NCBI RefSeq assembly: GCF_028736925.1
Contig: NZ_JAQZAT010000005.1
Coordinates: forward strand, 124,001-188,000
DNA: 64,000 nt
From: Flavivirga sp. 57AJ16
Lineage (GTDB): Bacteria; Bacteroidota; Bacteroidia; Flavobacteriales; Flavobacteriaceae
Reading direction: 5' to 3'
The notes below the pieces were generated by a model. The model ran no database searches and was not told where the DNA came from. It saw nothing but the letters and a program-made list of their open reading frames with translations. Position 1 is the stretch's first letter. Every line of letters begins with the position of its first letter. The translations under genes and the position numbers were made by a program. This document shows, one piece after another, positions 1 to 9,164 of this stretch.

Positions 1-345
1 GAATTTTCTAAATCCCAAGAAGTTTATTTCGATATACAAAAAACGTATATAGAATCTATTAGAGGTGGTGAATCCTCAAAAGTTGTTTTAGAACGTTCCA
101 TAGAGCAACACGCAAAAATTTGTATTGAAAATAGTGAGGATGTGTACGACGCTCTAGGGTTGGCAAAAATGCTGGGAGACGATATCGATTTTAGAATACA
201 ACGGTATACAAAGTGTATAAGCAAAAGCACTTATAATTTTGTAGAATGGTTAAAGGGGGATTATAGAAAAAAATTAAATGCCTATTTACGCTCAAATTTT
301 GATGAGGTTTTTGAGACTATTCATGGGTATGCACCAGAGGATTAG
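1..345 (+). CDS. hypothetical protein, 3' part only
   Basis: The frame is open from the first base of the window to the TAG at 343-345, giving at least 114 residues, so the gene starts upstream. A Met codon at 142 is internal, because coding-like sequence continues in frame before it. The visible part is soluble, mostly helical and mixed-charge, with no signal peptide, membrane segment or motif I recognise. It ends about 100 bp before the cold-shock-domain gene. Function unknown. Confidence 0.6.
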   Translation, partial: EFSKSQEVYFDIQKTYIESIRGGESSKVVLERSIEQHAKICIENSEDVYDALGLAKMLGDDIDFRIQRYTKCISKSTYNFVEWLKGDYRKKLNAYLRSNFDEVFETIHGYAPED

Positions 346-400
346 GACGCGCACTTATTATTTTACTTCTAAATTATTACAACATCCTTAAAATAAGGCG

Positions 401-408
401 TATCTTTG
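401..408 (+). promoter_or_regulatory. Bacteroidota -7 box for the cold-shock-domain gene
   Basis: TATCTTTG matches the Bacteroidota -7 consensus TAnnTTTG and lies 41 bp before the ATG at 450. No clear TTG-type -33 element is seen at the usual spacing, so this is a moderate call. Confidence 0.4.
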
Positions 409-449
409 TACTTAAGTATTAACATTAAATAAGTACAGTATTATAAACT

Positions 450-902
450 ATGGCAAAATCTCAAGTAACTTTTAATAAGATTGAAAAAGAAAAAAAACGC
501 TTAAAGAAAAGAGAAGAAAAACAAAAAAAGAAAGAAGCTCGCAGAGCAGAAGCTAAAGAAAACCCTCAAGGGATTCAATTTGCTTATGTAGACTTCAACG
601 GCAATTTAACAGACACGCCTCCAGATCCTGCAATGCGCGAGAAAGTAGAGGCTGAAAGTATTGAGTTGGGAATTCCTAAGAAAGAAGATAGGGAAGAAGA
701 AGAGCCAGCAAATAAAGAAGGAAAAGTGTCATTCTTTGATCATTCCAAAGGTTTTGGTTTTATAATTGATAGCATAAATCAAGAAAAATATTTCGTACAT
801 GTAAGTGGATTGCTCGAGCCTATTGAAGAAAACGATAAAGTTACTTATGAGTTGGAACGCGGTCAAAAAGGGATGAACGCAGTTCGAGTGAAAAAGATAT
901 AG
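450..902 (+). CDS. cold-shock-domain protein with basic N-terminal extension
   Basis: This 150-residue protein starts with a highly charged Lys/Glu/Arg-rich helical extension (residues about 8-40). It ends with a cold-shock OB-fold domain (about 90-150) carrying the RNP-like motifs KGFGFI and KYFVHVSGL. Cold-shock domains bind single-stranded RNA or DNA, and this architecture is common in Flavobacteriia as a probable RNA chaperone. It is transcribed alone, with a TAnnTTTG box 41 bp upstream. The ATG was chosen because it follows that promoter and includes the whole charged extension. Family is clear; the exact role is not. Confidence 0.85.
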   Translation: MAKSQVTFNKIEKEKKRLKKREEKQKKKEARRAEAKENPQGIQFAYVDFNGNLTDTPPDPAMREKVEAESIELGIPKKEDREEEEPANKEGKVSFFDHSKGFGFIIDSINQEKYFVHVSGLLEPIEENDKVTYELERGQKGMNAVRVKKI

Positions 903-969
903 TATCTTTTTTAAGCTTTTTAGAATAATATTTAAGTGCTCTCATATTTTATTTCAATTATAGGCATAA

Positions 970-1884
970 ATGAGTATATCGCGAAAAACGATTCTTATAA
1001 TTTTAGCTTTTATTGCCATTTATGTTATCTGGGGGTCTACTTATCTACTCAATAAAATAGCGGTAACAGAAATACCACCTTTTTTTGTGGCTGCTAACCG
1101 TTTTACCTTTGCAGGACTCATCATATTTGTTATAGCTAAGTTTATGAAACTTAAACTTGCCATTAGCAGAAAACAATTTATTAATTGTGTTATTGTTGGT
1201 TTTTTATTTTTAGTATATGGCAATGGTGTTTTTATTTGGGCATTACAGTACTTAGATAGTGGCTTTGCTGCTCTTGAAGCTTCTACCCAGCCTCTTTTTG
1301 TGTTATTGTTGATGCGGCTTATAGATGGTAAAAAAATGCAGATAAAATCTTTAATAGGTGTCGCATTGGGTATTATTGGTATGTATCTTTTAGTAAGCCA
1401 AAAGGAACTGGTTACCAATGATGAAAGTTTGTTGGGTATGTTTATGATCCTTACCTGTGTTTTAAGTTGGAGCTATGCCAGTGTTTATGTTGCTAAAGCC
1501 GATTTACCACCCAATTATTTTGTTAGTACGGCATACCAAATGATTATTGCCGGCGTGCTTTTAACTATAATAAGTTTGCTCTTAAATGAAAATTGGCTTT
1601 CACCTATCGATTGGAGCCCTGAGGTACAATGGTCCTTAATTCTTTTAATTGTATTTGGAAGTGTTATTGCTTTTACAGCATTTAATTATTTGCTTAAAGT
1701 TGTTTCTACAGAGAAAGCTGCTACTTCGGCTTATGTAAACCCTATAGTTGCAATAATATTAGGTTGGTTTGTACTTGATGAAACCATTACAGGTCAAACC
1801 ATTATGGCAGCTTGTATTCTTTTAACAGGTGTTTTCTTTATCACTTCGCGCAAAAGAATGAAAACCAGAACTATTGGAAGTTAA
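970..1884 (+). CDS. EamA (DMT-superfamily) transporter 1
   Basis: A 304-residue inner-membrane protein with about ten hydrophobic segments in two EamA repeats. The N-terminal YVIWGSTYL motif is typical of YedA/RhaT-like drug/metabolite transporters. Substrate cannot be inferred; family members export amino acids, purines or drugs. The gene overlaps the next EamA gene by 11 bp, so the two form a two-gene unit and may be co-translated. Length is normal for the family. Confidence 0.88.
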   Translation: MSISRKTILIILAFIAIYVIWGSTYLLNKIAVTEIPPFFVAANRFTFAGLIIFVIAKFMKLKLAISRKQFINCVIVGFLFLVYGNGVFIWALQYLDSGFAALEASTQPLFVLLLMRLIDGKKMQIKSLIGVALGIIGMYLLVSQKELVTNDESLLGMFMILTCVLSWSYASVYVAKADLPPNYFVSTAYQMIIAGVLLTIISLLLNENWLSPIDWSPEVQWSLILLIVFGSVIAFTAFNYLLKVVSTEKAATSAYVNPIVAIILGWFVLDETITGQTIMAACILLTGVFFITSRKRMKTRTIGS

Positions 1885-2716
1885 GAGTGCTATAAAATTT
1901 ATGCTTATTAGTACATTGGCATTTGCTTGTATGAATGCCATCGTTAAGCAGTTACTACATATTGATGCCTTTCAGATTGTTTTTTTTAGATCGATAGGCT
2001 CTTTGGTTTTTACGCTTACTTTTTTACTAAAAAATAAGATTCCCGTTTTAGGGAATAAGAAAAAACTTTTAGTCCTTAGAGGCATAGTAGGAGTTACCTC
2101 GATGGCTCTCTTTTTTATGTCCACTAAATATTTACCTATTGGAACTGCCGTTTCGTTACGATATATGGCTCCTATTTTTGCTGCTATTTTTGCTGTATTC
2201 TTATTGCATGAAAAAGTGAAATCATGGCAATGGCTTTTTTTCGCAATCGCTTTTGGCGGGGTTTTGGTTTTAAAGGGTTTTGATGCAGAATTAAATAGTT
2301 ACGGACTCTTATTAGCTTGTATTTCTGCTATTTTTAGTGGATTGGTTTATATAACGATTAGTAAGATAGGTAAAAGGGATCATCCAGTAGTCGTTGTTAA
2401 TTATTTTATGGTTATTTCTGTTATAGTAGGAGGTGTATTATCTATAAACAATTGGGTAACTCCATTGGGGATAGAATGGTTGTTGCTATTTGGCTTGGGA
2501 GTTTTTGGATATTTTGGACAGATCTACATGACAAAAGCCTTTCAAGCTGCTTCCACAAATCAAGTGGCACCACTTAAATATTTAGAGGTTATTTACACAG
2601 TTTTATTTGGGGTTTTTATTTTCAGCGAAGTTTATACCTTTTGGAGTTTATTAGGTATCGCATTCATTATTGGGGGGTTGGTTTTGAATATCATGTATAA
2701 AGGAAAGGTGAAATAG
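1874..2716 (+). CDS. EamA (DMT-superfamily) transporter 2
   Basis: A 280-residue membrane protein with ten predicted hydrophobic segments and two EamA halves. It is closer to the S-adenosylmethionine/RarD-like subgroup than to gene 1. The start shown is a TTG overlapping the upstream gene. An ATG at 1901 (residue 10) is an equally plausible start, since it begins directly at the first membrane helix. The two genes share an operon and may act on related solutes; this is inference. Confidence 0.85.
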   Translation: MEVKSAIKFMLISTLAFACMNAIVKQLLHIDAFQIVFFRSIGSLVFTLTFLLKNKIPVLGNKKKLLVLRGIVGVTSMALFFMSTKYLPIGTAVSLRYMAPIFAAIFAVFLLHEKVKSWQWLFFAIAFGGVLVLKGFDAELNSYGLLLACISAIFSGLVYITISKIGKRDHPVVVVNYFMVISVIVGGVLSINNWVTPLGIEWLLLFGLGVFGYFGQIYMTKAFQAASTNQVAPLKYLEVIYTVLFGVFIFSEVYTFWSLLGIAFIIGGLVLNIMYKGKVK

Positions 2717-2771
2717 CTATACCATATCTTTTCTCATTAGAAATGGTAAACGATTACAATTCATAAAAATA

Positions 2772-2946
2772 ATACCAAATGGATTTTAAAATGAGGGTAA
2801 AATAATTTAGAATATAGCGAGCACAGATGAATAATAAAATCTAAGCTACGGTTCTATACCCAGTCAAGCAGAGCACATGGTTTTATTATGAAATATGTGC
2901 GCGATAGAAATGAATTATTTGCTTCATTTTGAAGTTTATTTGGTAT
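2772..2946. repeat. MITE-like element, ATACCAAAT-end family, copy 1
   Basis: A 175 bp AT-rich non-coding element with imperfect terminal inverted repeats. It starts ATACCAAATGGATTTTAAAA and its right end is the inverse of ATACCAAATAAACTTCAAAA. The dinucleotide TA flanks both ends (770-771 and 947-948). Related ends occur at 12489-12579 and 59059-59162. It fills most of the 373 bp gap between the EamA pair and the convergent outer-membrane gene. Confidence 0.6.
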
Positions 2947-3089
2947 TACTCATGTTTTTATTAAGCGCTATAATTGGAATCCATTGAAAATTAATAGGAT
3001 ACCATTCATTTGTTTCATTATCCGCTTTTAAATACACTTTGTTGTTTTTAGAATGCACATATTGTGAGTTTATTCTATTTGTTTTTTTC

Positions 3090-3755
3090 TTAAACGCCAT
3101 CTTCTATATTCTTTTTATAACGATTTCTCCCCATGTTAAATACGCCTATTTTAATCCCTATACCTCCTGAGATACCATTTATCCTTGGCTTATAGTCTTC
3201 ATATTTAAAATTTACCCTACTAGAAAGCCTGTATTTTACACCAGCTTCAATTTGTACATACCTATTTATATTATAGAGTACATTAACACCTGGTTCAAGA
3301 ACAAAAATAGGTTCCCAATCATCATCATCGATAATAGGATCCTTAACATCATCTATTAAGGCAACAGCACCTGCCCCTATCAGTAAAGGAAATGACAGAT
3401 TAAATTTAGATTTACTAAAAAAAATAGGTTCCAAATGTAAACCGCCATAGAATGCTCCCAAATCCCTAATAATGCCATCTAGCCCAGGCCTATTCATGTC
3501 TGAGTAAAGCCCTACAGCTATAAGACCAATTTCGAATTGTTGATTGGCGACATAGGCTACCTTAAAGCTGGACGAATACGTTTCAGCCTTATTAATGGTC
3601 CCATAATGAAAGCCCAGTCCTAAATAAACGCCATGTACGGTATTTCTACGATCGTTAAATTCAATATAATCTTGCGATTCTTGAGCGTATAAAGTATTTA
3701 TAAAGCATGATACTAATAATAAAAGAAAAACTCTAAGAGGTTTCATAGTGGTCAT
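3090..3755 (-). CDS. outer-membrane beta-barrel protein
   Basis: From the ATG at 3755 the product has a clean signal peptide (hydrophobic LRVFLLLLVSCFINTLYA, then QES). About 200 residues of alternating-hydrophobicity strands follow, consistent with a small outer-membrane barrel (OMP_b-brl-like). The longer open frame to 3803 would place extra residues before the signal sequence, so the inner start is preferred. It is last in a sigma/anti-sigma/DUF4097/OMP run on the minus strand and is probably controlled by that ECF sigma factor. Specific function unknown. Confidence 0.7.
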   Translation of the reverse strand: MTTMKPLRVFLLLLVSCFINTLYAQESQDYIEFNDRRNTVHGVYLGLGFHYGTINKAETYSSSFKVAYVANQQFEIGLIAVGLYSDMNRPGLDGIIRDLGAFYGGLHLEPIFFSKSKFNLSFPLLIGAGAVALIDDVKDPIIDDDDWEPIFVLEPGVNVLYNINRYVQIEAGVKYRLSSRVNFKYEDYKPRINGISGGIGIKIGVFNMGRNRYKKNIEDGV

Positions 3756-3841
3756 ATTCAAGTTATATAAATCAAAGACAACATCATTTGTAATTAGTTG
3801 CATCCAAAATGATTTTTTTTAAATTTTTTTAGTCAATTGTT

Positions 3842-4930
3842 TTAATCTTTTAAAACGATCACCCCCTTTTTTCCAGTGAATGAGAATATACCGGAAGTAG
3901 GTTTTCCATAGGCACCATTAATTTCCCGTATCCTTTTACTTTTGTCTATCATATTATTTTTAATATTATAAAACGTTTTTGGCAGTCTTAATAGCCCTTG
4001 TTCTAATGTAGCATTAAACTTAAAGGATAAACCTGTAATATTGATATTAATGTCTGATGATTCTTGATTTATGGAAACAAGGGCATCGGGCAGATTTATT
4101 TTAGAGACCCGTAGTTCGGCTACTTTCATACTAAGACTGATTTTTTCTTCGACAGCTTCTATTTGGGCAATAGAAAAGTTTAATTCCCCCTGAATTTTTT
4201 TGACTTTTTGAACGATTATTTCATCCTTGCTCGAAATAAGTTCTAAATCTTTAACTTGATCGATTTCAATTTTTGTACCACTGGTCTTTAGCAATAATTT
4301 ATTAGAAGATTCAATATCTATATCGCCATTTTTTAAATCAATAGTTCCGTAGGCGATGGATTTACTTCTAAGCTTACCAAACTTCATGGAGATTCTTGCA
4401 TTCGTAATATCTTCATTAATCCACAAATCACCATGTTCCATATTCGCTTTTAACCGTCCTGTCCAATTATCAATAATAACATCGCCAAACTTATTTGTAA
4501 CATCAATTTCAGCATTAATAGGCAAATAAATGGTATAATTTATTTCCACATTACTTTTATCAAATTCAAAAGGATTTACCTTGTTAAAATATCTCGAAAA
4601 AAGACTGGTATTCTTTTCTGAAATTTCTGAAACAATACTTACAAAATCATCTACCGTTTTTATATTGGCAACAATACGGTTTAGAAGGGTTTTAGCATTT
4701 TCTTTTTTCTTATTGGCTACTTTAATATCTATTTTTATGGAAATATTATTTTCTTCCCAGCCATTGATAGTTATATTGCCATACTTATTGTTTAAATGCA
4801 GCTCTCCGGCATTTGTCATTTCGTATGTTTTTTTAATGGTTTTTGTTAAAACTTCTTGCGAATACACCGAAAAACTTAATAACAATAAAATGATTGGGAT
4901 TATTTTTTTATAAAGTATATGCATCATCAT
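3842..4930 (-). CDS. secreted DUF4097-type beta-helical protein (putative adhesin)
   Basis: A 362-residue exported protein with an N-terminal signal peptide (IIPIILLLLSFSVYSQ). A repetitive beta-strand pattern follows, with phrases such as LHLNNKYGNITINGW and DVTNKFGDVIIDNW typical of the DUF4097 putative-adhesin family. It overlaps the anti-sigma gene by 23 bp and precedes the OMP gene. In Bacteroidota such proteins commonly sit next to ECF sigma/anti-sigma pairs and are thought to act in the cell envelope. The molecular role is not known. Confidence 0.75.
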   Translation of the reverse strand: MMMHILYKKIIPIILLLLSFSVYSQEVLTKTIKKTYEMTNAGELHLNNKYGNITINGWEENNISIKIDIKVANKKKENAKTLLNRIVANIKTVDDFVSIVSEISEKNTSLFSRYFNKVNPFEFDKSNVEINYTIYLPINAEIDVTNKFGDVIIDNWTGRLKANMEHGDLWINEDITNARISMKFGKLRSKSIAYGTIDLKNGDIDIESSNKLLLKTSGTKIEIDQVKDLELISSKDEIIVQKVKKIQGELNFSIAQIEAVEEKISLSMKVAELRVSKINLPDALVSINQESSDININITGLSFKFNATLEQGLLRLPKTFYNIKNNMIDKSKRIREINGAYGKPTSGIFSFTGKKGVIVLKD

Positions 4931-5459
4931 TATTCAAATTTTTAGAGCTATTAATTTGCTCTAACAAGTTCTCTATTAATTCAATTCTCTTTTTGTAATT
5001 AATGACTATGGCTTCTAAAACCTGTTCACTATCTACATTTTTTTGTAGCTCTACTTTTAGCAGTTTATATTCAATATCCAGTTCGTCCATAAAGGATAAA
5101 AATTCTTTTTTCTCCTCTGATGATAATTGTGTATTTTTATTAACAAGCCTTACTTGATAAGCGACTAAGCCTTTGTAATGGGAATCAATATCGTTTAGCT
5201 CTTGCCATGCTAAGTTATTTTGGGTGCTTTGATTTGCCTCGCCAACTACTAATATATTAACCAGAGAAAACAAGCCTAAAGCCATAACTATAGTGGCTGC
5301 CACTTTAAATATAGGCCTGCTCCATAATTTAACGGTCTTTGTTTTAGGCTTCGGGTTATTTAATCCAGATTCAATATTTGCCCAAAGTTTGCTTTTATCA
5401 GCTTTGTACACATCAAAAAGGGCTTTGTTTTCTTTTATATATTTTTCGAAATGATCCAT
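4908..5459 (-). CDS. probable anti-sigma factor, single-pass membrane protein
   Basis: A 183-residue protein with a soluble N-terminal part (1-50), one transmembrane helix (about 52-70, KVAATIVMALGLFSLVNIL) and a charged, coiled-coil-prone periplasmic part. It begins one base after the stop of the upstream sigma factor gene, the usual arrangement for an ECF sigma and its membrane anti-sigma. I do not see a zinc-binding ZAS motif, so the assignment rests on topology and neighbours. Confidence 0.7.
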   Translation of the reverse strand: MDHFEKYIKENKALFDVYKADKSKLWANIESGLNNPKPKTKTVKLWSRPIFKVAATIVMALGLFSLVNILVVGEANQSTQNNLAWQELNDIDSHYKGLVAYQVRLVNKNTQLSSEEKKEFLSFMDELDIEYKLLKVELQKNVDSEQVLEAIVINYKKRIELIENLLEQINSSKNLNNDDAYTL

Positions 5460-5999
5460 TTATAAGGTCCTTACAATTTCAATTAATTTTTTCTTTGCTC
5501 TGTGATACTGTGATTTGGAAGTAGAGGCGGTTATTCCCAATATTTCTGAAATCTCCATATGATCATAACCTTCCACTAAGTATAAATTTATAATTTGCTG
5601 GTATCCAGATGGTAGCAATCTAATTCCTTTAATTATATTTTTAATATCTATCTTGGGAGGCACCTCTTCTGGGGTCTCCTTTATATGATACATTTGACTC
5701 TCTATGGGTACTATTGGTATTTTTTTCTTTTTTAATTGATTGATGCTTTTATTAATTACAATGCGCTTTAACCAAGATCCAAATGTACTTTCATATCTAA
5801 AAGATGATAAATTGTTAAACGCTTCGATAAAACTATCTTGAACAACATCTTCGGCATCTTCTTTTATATGCATCATGCGCATACTTACATTGTACATAGC
5901 ATCTACATAGAGCTCATACAATTCGTATTGTGCATTTCTATCTCCTAACTTGCTTTTTTCAACAAGCGGTTTATGAGTATATAATATACTGGTATCCAA
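5460..5999 (-). CDS. ECF RNA polymerase sigma factor (sigma-70 family)
   Basis: A 179-residue sigma factor with region 2 (about 25-90, including EDAEDVVQDSFIEAFNNL and FGSWLKRIVINKSI) and region 4 (about 125-175, with the helix-turn-helix DHMEISEILGITASTSKSQ). It directs RNA polymerase to a dedicated promoter set. It is the first gene of the four-gene minus-strand unit with the anti-sigma, DUF4097 and OMP genes, so it probably controls an envelope response including its own operon. Length is normal for group 4 sigma factors. Confidence 0.9.
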   Translation of the reverse strand: MDTSILYTHKPLVEKSKLGDRNAQYELYELYVDAMYNVSMRMMHIKEDAEDVVQDSFIEAFNNLSSFRYESTFGSWLKRIVINKSINQLKKKKIPIVPIESQMYHIKETPEEVPPKIDIKNIIKGIRLLPSGYQQIINLYLVEGYDHMEISEILGITASTSKSQYHRAKKKLIEIVRTL

Positions 6000-6468
6000 T
6001 TATTTTGCTAACTCTAAGTGGCTTTAAAAATGGTTTTATTTTTTTAGCTATTATTATAGACAACAAAATAAGCAAAGGGTTGCATTTAGCATATAAAATT
6101 TTTTTTTTATGAAGAATAATTTGTGAAATAGAAAAAGAGATCCTTTTGTAGAAGACCGATCTCATACTAAGATATAATAATGAATATAGAGAAAAAAATT
6201 AAGGGCTTTAAATCCAAAACTTCCAAGGGGATCAACTCCAGAAGGCGCATACGAATTTGTTAATATTAGGGGGGATATTGCCGTATGTGGCCATTCAGTT
6301 TCTCTTTATAGATAGGACATTGCATTATAAAGGCAGGTTAGGGGAGGCACCAACTACAAATGATGGCTATAAGGCCATGTAAATGTGTGCCTAAATTTCT
6401 TGTTTAATTCGTCAAACATCCTTTCTTTTCTTCCTGAGGCCGAAAAATTCATCCCCGCTTTAGCTGAA
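6000..6468. other. gene-free stretch upstream of the sigma operon
   Basis: No supported gene. The first 150 bp upstream of the sigma gene is AT-rich and should hold its promoter. The rest shows only short, overlapping, non-coding-like frames. It ends in the target-site copy of the MITE at 6469. Confidence 0.4.
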
Positions 6469-6657
6469 CTACCGTGAGTACACATCTATAAAAAAGACAC
6501 GAATCCAATACATTATGGAATAGATTGGACACAGCATGAATAAGAATCCCTAGACTATACAGGCTTGAAATCCTGTCAATAGACAGAATAATTAGTGAAA
6601 ATTTGTGCCATTTGTGTCCAATCTTTTTATTGTGCTTTATTTGTGTACTCACGGTGG
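6469..6657. mobile_element. MITE family 1, copy 1 (189 bp)
   Basis: A non-coding element with inverted ends CTACCGTGAGTACACA and (complement) CCACCGTGAGTACACA. It is flanked by a perfect 10-bp direct repeat, TTTAGCTGAA, at 6459-6468 and 6658-6667, a target-site duplication. The interior carries GACACGAAT/ATTTGTGCC stretches shared with copies at 10571-11230 and 56545-56752. No transposase is encoded, so it must be mobilised in trans. Confidence 0.8.
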
Positions 6658-6765
6658 TTTAGCTGAAGCAGGGAGACGGTTCAATTATACTGCCTTACTA
6701 TATAATAATAACGCCTGTTTGTTGTGAAAGCTATTGGTTGATCCCTTTTAAATCATAATATTATT

Positions 6766-7890
6766 TTGGCTACCATTAGGCTAGCTATTAGCTTATTTGT
6801 ATTTTGTGCGCTTCTGATATTAACCATATTAACCAATTTAATGAAAGTACCTAGAAGTGTAAATGTTTTTAGGAGTAAGGTAATGAAAGGGCTAACTAAA
6901 AATATAGGAAACTCTTATTCCATTCCTAAAGTTAACCCAAATGATAAAGTTGAGATAAAAAACGTACTTGTTTCCAGGCCCAATCACAGATTAGGGAACC
7001 AATTATTACTAACCCCACTAATACAAGAAATTATTGATATGTTTCCCGATTGTAAAATTGACCTGTTTGTTAAGGGTGGGGTTGCCTATCCTGTTTTTGA
7101 AAATTATAAACAAATCGATAAAATCATCCAATTGCCAAAAAGGCCTTTTAGCCATTTATTAGATTATGGGTTGTGCTGGTTAAAACTGAAAAAGAAGCGA
7201 TATGATCTAGTCATTAATGGCGATAAAAATTCATCATCCGGTAGATTATCAACACTATTTGCTAAAGCCACATATAAAATTTTTGGTGATGTTGATGAAG
7301 AAATTCAGGACACTTATAAGGATTACGAACATATTTCTAAATACCCCATTTATAATTTAAGGCATTTTTTAGAAAAGTTAGGATTCCCTAAAAATAATCA
7401 TGACCTCCCGGTCTTAAATATAAAGCTGAATGACGCCGAAGTAGCAAACGGAAAAAAAATATTGGATACAATTGTTGAAAATGATAAAAATACTATTTGT
7501 ATTTATACCAATGCCACTGGATCAAAATGTTATTCTGAAGATTGGTGGGAAACTTTCTATGCGCGTTTAAAAAAGGACTATCCTCATTATAATATTATAG
7601 AGATGCTCCCTATTGAGAATATTTCAAAAATCTCATTTAAAGCCCCTAATTTTTATAGTAAGGACATTCGGGAAATGGGAGCCATTATTAAAAATACGGC
7701 GGTTTTTATTGCTGCCGATAATGGTGTTATGCATTTAGCAAGCGCCTCTTTAACGCCAACGATTGGTTTCTTTTCGGTAACGGACCAAAACATATATGCG
7801 CCTTATGGTAATGGGAGCATTGCCTTAAACACTAATGAAACCACGATTGATGATTGGTTTACAGAGATAGATCGTATACTCAATAGGTAA
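6766..7890 (+). CDS. GT9-family glycosyltransferase (heptosyltransferase-like)
   Basis: A 374-residue protein with an N-terminal hydrophobic helix (about 3-25) and a GT9 fold. The first Rossmann domain begins near residue 64 (VLVSRPNHRLGNQLLLTPL). The nucleotide-sugar-binding C-terminal half contains ICIYTNATGSKCYSEDWW and AADNGVMHLASAS. GT9 enzymes add heptose or related sugars to LPS core. The start is a TTG that retains the membrane helix; an ATG at 6841 would remove it. It is a single gene with a MITE just upstream. Acceptor unknown. Confidence 0.8.
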   Translation: MATIRLAISLFVFCALLILTILTNLMKVPRSVNVFRSKVMKGLTKNIGNSYSIPKVNPNDKVEIKNVLVSRPNHRLGNQLLLTPLIQEIIDMFPDCKIDLFVKGGVAYPVFENYKQIDKIIQLPKRPFSHLLDYGLCWLKLKKKRYDLVINGDKNSSSGRLSTLFAKATYKIFGDVDEEIQDTYKDYEHISKYPIYNLRHFLEKLGFPKNNHDLPVLNIKLNDAEVANGKKILDTIVENDKNTICIYTNATGSKCYSEDWWETFYARLKKDYPHYNIIEMLPIENISKISFKAPNFYSKDIREMGAIIKNTAVFIAADNGVMHLASASLTPTIGFFSVTDQNIYAPYGNGSIALNTNETTIDDWFTEIDRILNR

Positions 7891-7918
7891 AAGGGTATGG
7901 GGTTAAGTATTTCCCACT

Positions 7919-8842
7919 TCAAAACACATACTCAAGAACCAATTTTTGACCAATTTTTATGGGCGTTGTTTTTTTAATATAGTTGGACTTGCATATAGAA
8001 GCAACAGAGACATTGTTTTTGGACGAAATCCCAGATAGCGTATCACCAGGCCTAACTATATATACTTTTTTGCGTTTTTTTAAGCTTGCAATAGCTTCCT
8101 CTTTAGTATGCAAAACAGTTATTTTTGTTTGTCTTTTAGAATTGTGAAGCCCAGGCCGTGTCCAATTATCCGTTACCCAAATACTTTTAGACCGTATTAT
8201 ATTCTGTTCGCTAAAATCAAACAAATATTCAGGGTTTATGGACACGCCTTTATAGTTAATAGTTAAGTGCAGATGACTGCCCCGGGCATTACCAGAAGTA
8301 CCGCCATAACCAAGAAGCTGCCCTTGTTTTACGATCTCGTTGGATTTAACCGCATACTTCGATAAATGGGCATAAACAGTTTCCAGTCCATTATGATGCC
8401 TTACTATAACTGTTCTGCCATGTCCTGCGTTGTAATTAGCTAAACGAACAATACCATCAAACATGGCTACAATGCTATCGCCAGTAACAAGATCGATATC
8501 AATGCCTCTATGGGCCCTTCCTCTTCGCCATCCATAACGAGACGTTACTACTTTTTTAAAACTAATAGGCGGGGTGTACGTACTATCATCAAACTTAATT
8601 TCTACAGGAAAATGAACCTTTACATGTCTATAAGGATTATAAACAGTTGTATCCCAGTGTTCTTTTTTTAGATCTAAGAGTGCTTCATTTAAACGACTAA
8701 TATTTTTGGAATTATCGACTTTAATGTTTGTTTTGATAAATGGAAAATCTGAGAAATCAGCTAATTCGATTGTGGACGGACCATCCTGTCCGAAACAAAA
8801 AACCGACAGCGTTAAAAAAGTGAGAGCGCTTAAGAATTTCAT
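7919..8842 (-). CDS. M23 metallopeptidase with C-terminal LysM domain
   Basis: An exported cell-wall hydrolase of about 307 residues. After a signal peptide (FLSALTFLTLSVFCFG) comes an M23/LytM domain with zinc ligands in HRGIDIDL (His about 111, Asp about 115) and SHLHLT (the His-x-His motif). The C-terminal LysM module (about 260-303) starts YIVRPGDTLSGISSKN. M23 enzymes cut peptide cross-links of peptidoglycan and LysM anchors to glycan. All active-site residues are present, so this is probably a true endopeptidase rather than a degenerate EnvC-type activator. The inner ATG at 8842 fits the signal peptide. Confidence 0.88.
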   Translation of the reverse strand: MKFLSALTFLTLSVFCFGQDGPSTIELADFSDFPFIKTNIKVDNSKNISRLNEALLDLKKEHWDTTVYNPYRHVKVHFPVEIKFDDSTYTPPISFKKVVTSRYGWRRGRAHRGIDIDLVTGDSIVAMFDGIVRLANYNAGHGRTVIVRHHNGLETVYAHLSKYAVKSNEIVKQGQLLGYGGTSGNARGSHLHLTINYKGVSINPEYLFDFSEQNIIRSKSIWVTDNWTRPGLHNSKRQTKITVLHTKEEAIASLKKRKKVYIVRPGDTLSGISSKNNVSVASICKSNYIKKTTPIKIGQKLVLEYVF

Positions 8843-9164
8843 GCTAAAACTTTGCAATATAAATAAAATTGATCGGCGAATTTAGATAAAAATAAAAGAA
8901 AACCATGTTAATGTATTGTTAGAGTTTCAGGTCATGGGACTTGAGCAAAAATAGTATCACTTGCTTATTATTCTCTCAATCCCTAAAATAATTGTAATCC
9001 TTTGCTTTCAAAACAAAGCTGTCATTTGAAAAAAAAAGAGTCCTTTTATCGATGAATTTTGCCAACAAAATCATTTCATCGTGTAATTTAAGAGTTCACA
9101 TGATTTTTAATTTTTTACGGATAAAATAACTTAATTTTAATCCAAATTATTAAGTTTTAGTCTT

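Noticed and set aside
1041-1418. 125-codon open frame on the minus strand
   Set aside because: It is antisense to the well-supported EamA gene at 970-1884 and shows no family pattern.
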